NCBI GenBank assembly: GCA_900315435.1 | Contig: OMYY01000021.1 | Span: 1 to 48,646 of the forward strand | DNA length: 48,646 nt | Reading direction: 5' to 3' | From: an uncultured Spirochaetaceae bacterium | GTDB taxonomy: Bacteria > Spirochaetota > Spirochaetia > Sphaerochaetales > Sphaerochaetaceae | Part shown: piece after piece, positions 24,924 through 32,609 of the stretch | Layout of the letters: the number at the start of each line of letters is the position of its first letter | Numbering within the stretch: position 1 is the first letter of the stretch | Made by a program: the position numbers and the translations under genes | The notes under the pieces: generated by a model | The model's database searches: none | What the model was told of the DNA's origin: nothing | The model's input: the letters and a program-made list of their open reading frames with translations, nothing else

Positions 24924-25265
24924 ATGACGAATGAATCTTGGGAATTCTGGCATCGTGTTGACGAACTCCGTAAGGGAGAAACCCTCAAAGATGTATGCGC
25001 TAGAGCAGGTTTGAATTATTCTTCTGTACTCAACCGTAAAGCTGGTGCAAATCCTTCTATGCCTCGGCTTGAGACTGCATATGTGTTAGCGACTGCACTG
25101 CACACGACTGTGGAGTACCTGATGACGGGAGAGGAGCCTCCGCCCCGGCACACGTCATACGACGACATCATCGCAAGGCTTGACATTGCCACCCCGGAAG
25201 AATGCGACATGGTCAGACGGATGCTAGGTTTGCCTGTGCACGAGAGAAAAAGTATCGAGGCGTAG
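24924..25265 (+). CDS. XRE-family repressor-like protein (leaderless start)
   Basis: A 113-aa protein from ATG 24924 (MTNESWEFWHRVDELRKGE). Residues 20-70 form a helix-turn-helix (TLKDVCARAGLNYSSVLNRK, then RLETAYVLATALHTTVEYLM). No Shine-Dalgarno site precedes the ATG, and the -10 box ends 6 nt upstream, so the message likely begins at the start codon, as for lambda cI from its maintenance promoter. The C-terminal 40 residues hold no obvious LexA-type protease domain, so it would not self-cleave. It is the best candidate for the prophage repressor. Confidence 0.72.
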   Translation: MTNESWEFWHRVDELRKGETLKDVCARAGLNYSSVLNRKAGANPSMPRLETAYVLATALHTTVEYLMTGEEPPPRHTSYDDIIARLDIATPEECDMVRRMLGLPVHERKSIEA

Positions 25266-25341
25266 GGAAAATCATCTATTTCCCCAGACGCATAAAATAA
25301 AAGGTATCGCATGTGGTTTGTAATCTTTGTTGTAATAGCTC

Positions 25342-25370
25342 TTGTTTTTTCCAGATACCAGGGATATTAT
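25342..25370 (+). promoter_or_regulatory. Candidate promoter of the abortive-infection gene
   Basis: TTGTTT (25342-25347), 17 nt, TATTAT (25365-25370). Downstream, the leader contains an 8-bp inverted repeat CTCCCACA/TGTGGGAG (25382-25389 and 25416-25423) ahead of the start at 25445. Confidence 0.5.
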
Positions 25371-25444
25371 GATATTGACATCTCCCACAGGCCTCTGGAT
25401 TCTTCCATGCACACTTGTGGGAGTTCTGCTTTCCGGGGTGGACT

Positions 25445-26314
25445 ATGAAGGAATTCAAGACCATCTTGGAGCAGATTGCACTTCTGGAAGACCGCGGACT
25501 GAAAGTCGAAGACAAGGCAAGAGCGGCGGACTTCCTCCTCCACAACAACTACTACAGGGTAAGTGGATATTCCCTGACTTTGCGCGACCATGACGTCTTC
25601 TTTCCCAACGCAAGGTTCGAGAACATCATAGACATCTACGAGTTCGACAGGAAGCTACGGCACATCCTCCTCAAGCGTCTCGACATCATCGAGATCAGCT
25701 TCAAGTCGATATATGCCTATGAGTTCTCAAGAATCTATGGGCCGGACGGCTATCTGGATGTAGCGAACTTCACGGCTCCTGACCGTTACCAGAAGACGAT
25801 GGGAAAGGTTGAGAAACAGCGCAAGAGCGCGGAATACACCGAGCCTTTCGTCAAGCATTTCGAGGAGCAGAACGAGCCCATGCCCTTATGGGCGGAGGTT
25901 GAGCTGTTTACCTTCTCCAACATCTCAATCCTGTATTCGATATCGAAAAGCGACGCGCAGTCCGCTGTGGCTTTCCACTATGGGTTCCGCTCGAAAGGAG
26001 CCGCCACGCAACTCGGGCAGGTCATGAAGAGCATGACGATAATAAGGAACCTGTGTGCCCATGGGAACAGGCTGTTCAACCGGATTTTTGAGCAGAAACC
26101 AAGGCTGACGAAAGAAGACAAGGGCCTGCTAATCATGAAAGATGGACGCCCGGACAACTCCCATCTGTATGGGTTCGTGTTGCTTATGAGACAATTGCTC
26201 CCATCCGATGAATTCCAGTCCATGAAGCAGGAAATCGAGCAGGCACAGGATGAGATACCCTTTGTGCGGATGTCCTATTACGGATTTAGGGAAGACTGGA
26301 GGAAGAAATTGTGA
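25445..26314 (+). CDS. Abi_2-family abortive infection protein (HEPN-like)
   Basis: A 289-aa protein from ATG 25445 (MKEFKTILEQIALLEDRG); a TTG ten codons upstream is possible but lacks a better ribosome site. It fits the AbiD/AbiF (Abi_2) family: an early AADFLLHNNYYRVSGYSLTL block, then IDIYEFDRKLRHILLKRLDI, and the catalytic-type motif RNLCAHGNRLFNR (R-x(4)-H) near residue 200, shared with HEPN RNases. These proteins stop growth of the infected cell. Its place beside the repressor is typical of a prophage gene protecting the lysogen against other phages. Confidence 0.85.
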   Translation: MKEFKTILEQIALLEDRGLKVEDKARAADFLLHNNYYRVSGYSLTLRDHDVFFPNARFENIIDIYEFDRKLRHILLKRLDIIEISFKSIYAYEFSRIYGPDGYLDVANFTAPDRYQKTMGKVEKQRKSAEYTEPFVKHFEEQNEPMPLWAEVELFTFSNISILYSISKSDAQSAVAFHYGFRSKGAATQLGQVMKSMTIIRNLCAHGNRLFNRIFEQKPRLTKEDKGLLIMKDGRPDNSHLYGFVLLMRQLLPSDEFQSMKQEIEQAQDEIPFVRMSYYGFREDWRKKL

Positions 26315-26410
26315 TCACAATTCAGCTCAGGGAAAGGGGAAGATCATCCAGTTCAAGAGAGGATGAGGCGTAGGGAGTGACCGCCATGTCGGAAATTTTG
26401 AGGAAATTTC

Positions 26411-26644
26411 ATGAAAAATAAGAAGGTGCTCTACATCTTGATTGCAGCATTTGTAATGGCAGTGTGCTGCGGTGTCGCTTTCAGCATTGGCTTCCATGTC
26501 GGGGAAGGAAGCCTGTCATGGGTGAGCTATTCCATCGACGATGTCGCAACCGAACTAGGAAAAATCAGGAATAATCTGGACTCGATCGAGGAACAACTGT
26601 CCTCGATCGCGGATGAGGTCGGGAACGTCTGGAGATACAGGTAA
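26411..26644 (+). CDS. Small membrane-anchored coiled-coil protein, 77 aa
   Basis: A 77-aa protein from ATG 26411 with GAGGA upstream. Lys-rich start, one transmembrane helix (VLYILIAAFVMAVCCGVAFS) and a soluble tail with a short heptad-like helix (IRNNLDSIEEQLSSIADEVG). No family recognised. It follows the Abi gene by 96 nt and could be part of the same accessory segment, but no direct link can be shown. Confidence 0.5.
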   Translation: MKNKKVLYILIAAFVMAVCCGVAFSIGFHVGEGSLSWVSYSIDDVATELGKIRNNLDSIEEQLSSIADEVGNVWRYR

Positions 26645-26772
26645 TCCAGGGCAGCTCCCTCGTGGAATTCCATCGGCTGACAAGGCTCCTGTTTGTTCCC
26701 GCTTTACGTTTTTTACCGGAAGTTGTGCACTTTTGACGCGCAAAGTGCGCGGGTGGGGGAATTATTGGGTTT

Positions 26773-26800
26773 GTGTAAACTGTAAGATGCCACTTTACAC
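26773..26800. promoter_or_regulatory. Operator-like inverted repeat of the XRE/ImmA pair
   Basis: GTGTAAA (26773-26779) and TTTACAC (26794-26800) flank 14 nt. The right half coincides with the -35 box of the promoter below, so binding by the XRE protein would block transcription. Confidence 0.55.
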
Positions 26801-26822
26801 TAATCACGACAGGTTGTACACT
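26794..26822 (+). promoter_or_regulatory. Promoter of the XRE/ImmA pair
   Basis: TTTACA (26794-26799), 17 nt, TACACT (26817-26822). An AAGGAG site follows at 26829-26834 before ATG 26842. Confidence 0.6.
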
Positions 26823-26841
26823 TGTCCCAAGGAGCAAAGAG

Positions 26842-27165
26842 ATGACCCAGTTGAACAATTTCCTACGGCAATTGCGTGCAGACCGGGACGAGAGCTTGCG
26901 ACATGCGGCGAAAGAGATTGGAATTTCTGCCATGTATCTTTCCCAGTTGGAATGTGGGAAGGCTGTTAACCCGTCGGCCAATGTTCTAGAAAGAATTGCT
27001 ACACATTACGGAATCGGCGTCCAGCAACTATACGAGGTGCTTACCACCTCATGCAATCACGACCTTAGCAAGACGAAAGCGGAAGCGGCCCGCAAAATCC
27101 TTACGATGGATGACGACAACTTCAAGAAATTTCTAACCATGGTCAAGGAAAAAGGAATACTTTGA
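26842..27165 (+). CDS. XRE-family transcriptional regulator paired with ImmA-like peptidase
   Basis: A 107-aa protein from ATG 26842 with AAGGAG 8 nt upstream. The N-terminal 65 residues are a classic HTH_3 domain: FLRQLRADRDESLRHAAKEI, GISAMYLSQLECGKAVNPSA, NVLERIATHYGIGVQQLYEV. The C-terminal 40 residues are helical. Its stop overlaps the ATG of the downstream metallopeptidase. In ICEBs1-like elements ImmR is cleaved by ImmA to induce the element, and a similar relief from repression is inferred here. Confidence 0.82.
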   Translation: MTQLNNFLRQLRADRDESLRHAAKEIGISAMYLSQLECGKAVNPSANVLERIATHYGIGVQQLYEVLTTSCNHDLSKTKAEAARKILTMDDDNFKKFLTMVKEKGIL

Positions 27166-27836
27166 TGAGTACAGAATTTACTGTTTCTCCACTATCAACG
27201 TTCGATGTCGAGAAAAAGGCTCTCTTCATTCTTGCAATCCACACAGTTTTCTATGGTGCAGACTCGATAAGTTCAGACTGCAAGGTTGTAGACATTGAAG
27301 ATATCGCGGATCGAGAGCTCTATGATTTATGTGGATACAAGCTCTGCTTTTCCCCAAGGCAAGACTTCTCCTTGCAAGAGCTGGGCAAAACTAATTTCCT
27401 CGAGAAGATCGTTTACCTACGCCAGGAAGAATTTGCATTGGATATGCCTTCTCCCAGAGCGCGATTCACCATGGCCCACGAGGCAGCACATGTTTTCCTT
27501 CACTCGTCCCAATTGGAAGATGAGAAGAAAATCGCGGCGAGACTCGAGGCGGGTCCTCCAGGAAAACTATACCTCAGCGCAGAGTGGCAAGCCAACAAAA
27601 TGGCTGCCGCAATGCTGATCCCTTTCCCCGCCCTTCTCGACGAGGTCGAGAATACCGGTTATGGGAATTGCAACAATCTTGTCCGGAACATTGCAAGCAG
27701 ATTCAATGTCAGTCTGGAATGTGCTTCAAAACGGCTGGAGACTTTGGGGAGCTTTACCAAGGATCAACACCAGAAGTTGTTGATATACGCAAAAAGAATG
27801 AGACAGATTCTTCTCCAAAAGAAACTGTCCCATTGA
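27165..27836 (+). CDS. ImmA/IrrE-family metallopeptidase
   Basis: A 223-aa protein from ATG 27165, which overlaps the regulator stop (TGATG). The active site is RARFTMAHEAAHVFLHSS, an HExxH zinc motif as in ImmA/IrrE (COG2856). Downstream, EWQANKMAAAMLIPFPALLD supplies the conserved 'E.qAn.fAa.lLmP' region with the third ligand. The C-terminal part is helical and basic. It probably cleaves the XRE partner or another regulator in response to a signal. It is the second of two regulator systems in this segment, besides the 24.9 kb repressor. Confidence 0.87.
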   Translation: MSTEFTVSPLSTFDVEKKALFILAIHTVFYGADSISSDCKVVDIEDIADRELYDLCGYKLCFSPRQDFSLQELGKTNFLEKIVYLRQEEFALDMPSPRARFTMAHEAAHVFLHSSQLEDEKKIAARLEAGPPGKLYLSAEWQANKMAAAMLIPFPALLDEVENTGYGNCNNLVRNIASRFNVSLECASKRLETLGSFTKDQHQKLLIYAKRMRQILLQKKLSH

Positions 27837-27971
27837 AAATCTAGCCGAACAAAGAGGACTGTCTCGATGGCCGGTACTCCGACACTTCCTAATCGGATAC
27901 TAGCATCGGACGGGCGACCGGTCAACCCAGAACCCTTGACAATCCTCCAATCTCGGAAAGGAGGTACACGT

Positions 27972-28106
27972 ATGGAAGCTACAAGGCGACGTCCAGATGC
28001 AGGCCGTAGAAATGTGATCTTTCGGCCTTATATCCGGATCAATGGCGTTGTTTACAACGCAAAGGATTACGGGCTGAAAGCGTTTCCCATCTATTTAGAT
28101 AAATAG
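27972..28106 (+). CDS. Small basic protein following the XRE/ImmA pair, 44 aa
   Basis: A 44-aa frame from ATG 27972 with a near-perfect AAAGGAGG site. It reads MEATRRRPDAGRRNVIFRPY then IRINGVVYNAKDYGLKAFPI and ends near a good terminator. The strong ribosome site and terminator support translation. I know no function. The 'RPYITxNGxxxYAxxxGLKAFPI' type of short protein occurs downstream of regulators in other prophage-like regions, which is recollection rather than a search result. Confidence 0.6.
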   Translation: MEATRRRPDAGRRNVIFRPYIRINGVVYNAKDYGLKAFPIYLDK

Positions 28107-28113
28107 GAAGGGT

Positions 28114-28143
28114 AGCCCGGCTGGAATAATCTGGTCGGGCTTT
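28114..28143 (+). terminator. Rho-independent terminator at the right end of the prophage-like segment
   Basis: AGCCCG (28114-28119) pairs with CGGGCT (28136-28141), extended by three further pairs, and is followed by TTTCC. Confidence 0.7.
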
Positions 28144-28602
28144 CCTTTGGCGCCAACATCGTGATGCACACAGGATGGCCCCATACCCTGTGACTAGTTG
28201 TGTTACCAGCTCGTCTTGCAAATTGTGCGAAACATGCTAGAATCTGCATTGCAGACAAGCGATAACAGCTTGTGCCACAAGGAGTAATTTCGGGCTTTCA
28301 GGGTCAATCCGTATTCAATTCTGATAGCCTCCAACAACAAGGCAACTTGCTACAATGTAGCGGGTTGCCTTTCTCATATGCGCCCTTCAACGACGCACTT
28401 TTTCCCCCATCCGCACGATGAAACCCCTTGGCTTCCGGATTACAAGCCGGAACACCTTGAGTCCGTATCGCACCCTCGCGTTTTGAGCACTTCCACGCTA
28501 TCGGCTGTGCAGGGTCTTCCGTCGCATGTCCCGCAAAGAAAATGTTCCTCATCCTCATTGACTCATGCCATGGTTTTGGAATAGGGTATCCGCAAAGACA
28601 AG
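28144..28602. other. Intergenic region between prophage-like segment and amt
   Basis: No credible gene. The clearest element is a long hairpin at 28339-28371: AAGGCAAC pairs with GTTGCCTT, with an inner GCTACA/TGTAGC stem, followed by TCTC. It could be a terminator or a processed RNA. I looked for a tRNA or tmRNA end as an attachment site (the CCTCCAACA stretch near 28327) but could not fold one. Confidence 0.4.
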
Positions 28603-28635
28603 GACGTCAAGGCAACCACCTTGATGTCTTTTTTT
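28603..28635 (+). terminator. Terminator-like hairpin in the amt leader
   Basis: GACGTCAAGG (28603-28612) pairs with CCTTGATGTC (28619-28628) around a six-base loop, followed by seven T. It lies 70 nt upstream of the amt start. Confidence 0.65.
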
Positions 28636-28650
28636 GTATTTGCTCGTGGC

Positions 28651-28692
28651 AAAGGCGCCGACGGAGGTATCCGCCAGCGCCTTTCCGTTTTT
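28651..28692 (+). promoter_or_regulatory. Second terminator-like hairpin directly before the amt ribosome site
   Basis: AAAGGCGC (28651-28658) pairs with GCGCCTTT (28677-28684), with an inner CGGA/TCCG stem, followed by CCGTTTTT. The AGGAGG site begins at 28693, right after the T-run, so the hairpin could attenuate transcription or mask translation. Confidence 0.55.
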
Positions 28693-28706
28693 AGGAGGGA
28701 AACGCG

Positions 28707-30446
28707 ATGGAAATCAATGTCTCGACAGTCATCTGGGTATTGGTCAGTGCCGCACTGGTCTACTTCATGCAGGCAGGCTTTGCCCTATGCGAGGCGGGTC
28801 TGACCCGCGCGAAGAACACAGGGAACATCCTGATGAAGAACATGATGGACTTCTGTATCGGCACCCCATGTTTCTGGCTGGTGGGCTTCGGCCTGATGTT
28901 CCACGGGACAGGGGCCCTGGTCGGGGGCTTTGACCCGCTCATCAGGGGCGCCTACACCGCTGAGAACAGCGTGGTGCCGCAGACCATTCCGCTGTGGTGC
29001 TACGTGGTCTTCCAGACCGTCTTCTGCGCGACTGCGGCGACCATCGTCTCTGGCTCGATGGCGGAACGGACCAACTTCAAGGCATATTGCCTCTATTCTG
29101 CCGCCATCAGCCTGCTGATCTACCCGATTGAAGGACACTGGGTATGGGGTGGCGGCTGGTTGGGTGCTCTTGGCTTCCATGACTTCGCGGGTTCCGCCTG
29201 TGTCCACATGGTCGGCGGTCTGATTGCCTGCCTCGGAGCGAAGATGCTTGGTCCCCGTATCGGCAAATACGACAAGGATGGAAAGGCCCGTGCCATTCCC
29301 GGCCACAACCTGACTGCCTGCGCGCTCGGTGTCTTTATCCTCTGGTTCTGCTGGTTTGGCTTCAACGGGGGTTCCACAGTGGCCATGGATGGAGCTGCCG
29401 CTGCCGAAACCGCCAGCATCGCCTTCATGAACACCAACCTCGCCGCAGCTGTAGCGACTACGGCGACGATGGTCTTCACCTGGATCCGGTATGGGAAGCC
29501 TGATGTCTCCATGACGATGAACGGAGCCCTCGCAGGACTGGTCGCCATCACCGCCGGCTGCGACTGTGTCAGCCCGGTGGGTGCCTTCTTCATTGGCCTG
29601 TTCGCCGGCATCCTGGTAGTCCTTTCCGTCGAGTTCTTCGACAACATCGCCAAAATCGACGACCCTGTCGGCGCTGTCTCCGTCCACATGGTCAACGGCA
29701 TCTGGGGGACACTGGCGGTCGGCCTCTTTTCCACCGGAGCCGATGGGGTCGGCGCCGGACTGTTCTACGGAGGCGGAATCCACCAGCTCCTTGTCCAGCT
29801 CCTTAGTTTCGCCGCCATCGCCGCCTATGTGCTCATCACCATGTGCATCATCTTCACCATCATCGACAAACTGGTCGGGCTGCGTGTCCCCGCCGAGATC
29901 GAAATCGACGGCCTGGACATCCACGAGCATGGACTGGCATCCGCCTATTCCGGCTTCGCCATCAGCGACGTCTCCGCCAACATGCTGGACATCAACGAGA
30001 ACACCGACCTTGGCGAAAGCGACTACGAGAAAGCCTCTCCGGCCCAGAAACAGGCCGCAATCAAGACCACTATCCCGACAGGACAGGATACCAGCATGTA
30101 CAAGGTCTCCATCATCTGCCGTCTCTCTTCCTTCGACGCCCTGAAGAAGGCGCTCAACGACGAAGGGGTGACCGGCATGACCATGACGCAAGTTTCCGGC
30201 TGTGGAATCCAGAAGGGCTCCACCGAACGCTACCGTGGCACGATTGTCGACTCGACCCTGCTGCCGAAAGTGAAGGTCGAGGTCGTGATCGCCAAGATTC
30301 CTGTCGACCGTCTGATTGAGACGGTGAAGAAGACCTTGTACACCGGACATATCGGTGATGGCAAGATTTTCGTCACCCGGGTAGCCAAAGTCGTCAAGGT
30401 CCGTACCGGCGAAGAGGACTATGCGGCATTGCAGGATGTCGAATGA
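28707..30446 (+). CDS. amt: Ammonium transporter fused to a P-II (GlnK-type) domain
   Basis: A 579-aa protein from ATG 28707, AGGAGG 8 nt upstream. Residues 1 to about 410 are an Amt/MEP channel of about eleven helices, with YFMQAGFALCEAGLTRAKNT and the two pore histidines in SACVHMVGGLIACLG and VSVHMVNGIWGTLAVG. After a linker of about 50 residues, residues 464-575 form a complete P-II protein: MYKVSIICRLSSFDALKKAL, a T-loop ERYRGTIVDSTLLPK with Tyr, and GHIGDGKIFVTRVAKVVKVR. In most bacteria the P-II regulator GlnK is a separate protein that plugs AmtB, and here it is tethered. It probably senses ATP/2-oxoglutarate to gate ammonium uptake. Confidence 0.92.
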   Translation: MEINVSTVIWVLVSAALVYFMQAGFALCEAGLTRAKNTGNILMKNMMDFCIGTPCFWLVGFGLMFHGTGALVGGFDPLIRGAYTAENSVVPQTIPLWCYVVFQTVFCATAATIVSGSMAERTNFKAYCLYSAAISLLIYPIEGHWVWGGGWLGALGFHDFAGSACVHMVGGLIACLGAKMLGPRIGKYDKDGKARAIPGHNLTACALGVFILWFCWFGFNGGSTVAMDGAAAAETASIAFMNTNLAAAVATTATMVFTWIRYGKPDVSMTMNGALAGLVAITAGCDCVSPVGAFFIGLFAGILVVLSVEFFDNIAKIDDPVGAVSVHMVNGIWGTLAVGLFSTGADGVGAGLFYGGGIHQLLVQLLSFAAIAAYVLITMCIIFTIIDKLVGLRVPAEIEIDGLDIHEHGLASAYSGFAISDVSANMLDINENTDLGESDYEKASPAQKQAAIKTTIPTGQDTSMYKVSIICRLSSFDALKKALNDEGVTGMTMTQVSGCGIQKGSTERYRGTIVDSTLLPKVKVEVVIAKIPVDRLIETVKKTLYTGHIGDGKIFVTRVAKVVKVRTGEEDYAALQDVE

Positions 30447-30466
30447 CGGAACCATTGGTTCCTTTT

Positions 30467-30503
30467 GGCGGGGAATCGTTTTCGTGTGCGGCGGTTCCCC
30501 GCC
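30467..30503 (+). terminator. Terminator after amt
   Basis: GGCGGGGAA (30467-30475) pairs with TTCCCCGCC (30495-30503) around a 19-base loop. A shorter GGAAC/GTTCC hairpin with TTTT (30448-30466) precedes it. Confidence 0.6.
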
Positions 30504-30571
30504 TCTCTATGCGCACCACATGCATCACAAGCCACGGTTTTCGTCTGCTTCCATTGAAGCATGTCCCCCTC

Positions 30572-31843
30572 TTATCTGAGGCAAAAACTCTCCACCAGGG
30601 AGAGACTGCCAGGCTCGACAGTGACAAGGAATCTCTCCTGCTTCAAGACTTCCTTCTCCCCCATGTAGGTCAGGATGACCTCGTGGGCTCCCTCGGACAG
30701 GTCGACCAAGCCGATATAGGCGTGGCCCGGAAGGAAGTGGGACATGCGCACGTCGGCCCGTTCGGAAAGGTTTCCCACCAGATTGGCGGCCAGGGTTGCG
30801 AGATCCGCCAACAACCAGGCGCCGCCTGAATCATCCGAGCTGTTCGCTGCCGCGACATGCCCTGCCACATCCACCACGTCGGTGGCAATCAGCTTTCCGG
30901 TTGCCCGGAGCATCGCCTTGGAGTAGATGCCGGACTTTTTCAACAGGTAGGTGTTGATGGCGATCCGGGAAATGCTCTCCATCATCTCCATCTGCCCGGC
31001 CGGGGTCCCGTCAACCGTCACGAGAATCCGTTGTATCTCCGACTCCCGGGCCATCAGCTCGGGGACGGCGACCGTCATCCAGTTGCCACTGGGCATCCAC
31101 AGGGATTCCTGAACCTCACGTTTGCGCGGCTCGATATTGGTGAAGGCGAGCAGGTAGATAGGAGTTTTCCCCTCCTCAGGGGTCTGGAGCGCTGCCGCCC
31201 GAGGCATCGCGAATGGATAGAGGTCCTTCTCGTTGGCAAAGGCGTCCGCCACCCTTCGGGCATAGTACTGGGCGTCGCTCCGGTTTCCCAAATGCTGGCT
31301 GAAGACCATGCCGAGCCATTCTCCGAGGGCGCTGTGGGTGAAGGCGATCTTCTCGTCATGCTTCTGGTTGTACGAGCTGTAGAGGTCGAGCAGCACCTGT
31401 TGCTTCTCGCTGGAACGGCGGATCTCCACCATCGAACCGGAAATATCTCCCAACCGGGCATAGTTCAAAGCCTTGAAGATGTTGATATAGATGTCTTCAA
31501 AGTCCTCTCCGGGGTATTCCTTGGTGTTGTCATTGATGACAAAGCTGGCGGCAGAGCGGCTCACGCTCTTGGTAAAGGCTTTCTCGATCCGGGTTTCCGC
31601 TTCCGACAGGCTGACGTTGGAGCCCTGGTAGTCGCCTGCGTAATGTTGGACGATCCCCACGTCGAGAGCCCGGACAATCGGTCCTTGCCGCTTCTCGATC
31701 GACACTGATTCCGTTTGCACCTGCTCCAGTGCGCGGGCATAGTCGCCATGGTAGAGTCCAAGTTCCGTCTTGTGTACGTCAACCGTGCTCGCACAGCTTG
31801 CAAGCAGGCAGGTGGCGAAAAGCAGAGTCACCCCTGTACGCAT
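30572..31843 (-). CDS. COG3014-like lipoprotein
   Basis: A 423-aa protein from ATG 31843 with GAGGAT upstream. A lipoprotein signal peptide is clear (MRTGVTLLFATCLLASCAS, lipobox LASC). The mature protein has helical TPR-like segments (YHGDYARALEQVQTESVSIE; FKALNYARLGDISGSMVEIR) and a C-terminal beta domain (AYIGLVDLSEGAHEVILTYM). The layout matches COG3014-type lipoproteins, which often neighbour LpoB-like proteins, as here: the gene lies 8 nt downstream of one. An envelope function linked to peptidoglycan synthesis is inferred. Confidence 0.65.
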   Translation of the reverse strand: MRTGVTLLFATCLLASCASTVDVHKTELGLYHGDYARALEQVQTESVSIEKRQGPIVRALDVGIVQHYAGDYQGSNVSLSEAETRIEKAFTKSVSRSAASFVINDNTKEYPGEDFEDIYINIFKALNYARLGDISGSMVEIRRSSEKQQVLLDLYSSYNQKHDEKIAFTHSALGEWLGMVFSQHLGNRSDAQYYARRVADAFANEKDLYPFAMPRAAALQTPEEGKTPIYLLAFTNIEPRKREVQESLWMPSGNWMTVAVPELMARESEIQRILVTVDGTPAGQMEMMESISRIAINTYLLKKSGIYSKAMLRATGKLIATDVVDVAGHVAAANSSDDSGGAWLLADLATLAANLVGNLSERADVRMSHFLPGHAYIGLVDLSEGAHEVILTYMGEKEVLKQERFLVTVEPGSLSLVESFCLR

Positions 31844-31851
31844 GGGAATCC

Positions 31852-32442
31852 TCAGAACTTGTAATGGTCTTTCTGAATGAATTTCTTGATCGTCTTCTCG
31901 TTCATCCACACCTTCTCGCCAGAGGCGATATCCACCAGTTCAAGGTCGACGTAGTAGGTACGCACGCTCTGCTTGCCCTGCTGGTCGATATTGGTGGAGA
32001 CAGATCCGAGCAGGATGTAGTCGGCGCCCGTCTCGTTGCCACCGGCCTTGGCGGTTGCCGCAGAGGCATTCTTCGCCTGATAGGCGCGCTCCGCCTCCAA
32101 CGTTCCACGCTTCTCGAAATCGTTGACGGTGACCACCTTTCCGCTACCGACCAGGGCAGACTCCAGTTTCTTGCCGACAATCGTGGTGTCGATGTGCTCG
32201 CTGGAACGGTTCTCGATTTCACCGATGACGACCACCGGCTTCTTGCCAACGGTATCCAGCTTCAGCCATTTCCCGTGCAGGCAGTCGTCAATCATATCGT
32301 TGGAAACGATGGTGATATCCGTGTCGTTCCAGTTTCCAGAGAGGTCGATCTTCTTATCCTCGCTGATTCTCGAAACCTTTGTTGTCGTGCAACCAGTCAA
32401 TATGGTGAGGACGACTACCACCAGCGACAGAAATTTTCTCAT
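31852..32442 (-). CDS. LpoB-like lipoprotein (penicillin-binding protein activator family)
   Basis: A 196-aa protein from ATG 32442 with AGAGGAAA upstream; a TATAAA box lies at 32468-32473 on this strand. Signal peptide with lipobox LTGC (MRKFLSLVVVVLTILTGCTT). The mature domain matches LpoB: LSGNWNDTDITIVSNDMIDD, CLHGKW, KPVVVIGEIENRSSEHIDT, LESALVGSGKVV. In E. coli LpoB activates the synthase PBP1b from the outer membrane. Together with the downstream COG3014-like lipoprotein it forms a two-gene operon. The target synthase is not in the window. Confidence 0.78.
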   Translation of the reverse strand: MRKFLSLVVVVLTILTGCTTTKVSRISEDKKIDLSGNWNDTDITIVSNDMIDDCLHGKWLKLDTVGKKPVVVIGEIENRSSEHIDTTIVGKKLESALVGSGKVVTVNDFEKRGTLEAERAYQAKNASAATAKAGGNETGADYILLGSVSTNIDQQGKQSVRTYYVDLELVDIASGEKVWMNEKTIKKFIQKDHYKF

Positions 32443-32609
32443 TGTACATTTCCTCTTTCTTTGCTTCCTTTATACCATATCCGTTTCCCGAATCCTAGTA
32501 AGAAAACCGTCAGGAATCTTGTAGCTTTTCCCCCTGTTCTTTGTTTATAGCAATTGAATGTGGAAAGGTGTAGTTTCCTGTTCGCAAACTCTTTTTGCGA
32601 GCAAACTTC

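Noticed and set aside
1..25000. Diversity-generating retroelement, expected because of the BPP-1-like head genes
   Set aside because: No reverse transcriptase or variable/template repeat pair is visible in the window.
28250..28340. Possible tRNA or tmRNA 3' end as an attachment site
   Set aside because: No acceptor or T-arm pairing could be built around the CCTCCAACA stretch.
28785..30455. 556-codon minus-strand frame opposite amt
   Set aside because: Antisense shadow of the Amt-P-II gene; Asp/Gly/Val-rich with no start signal.
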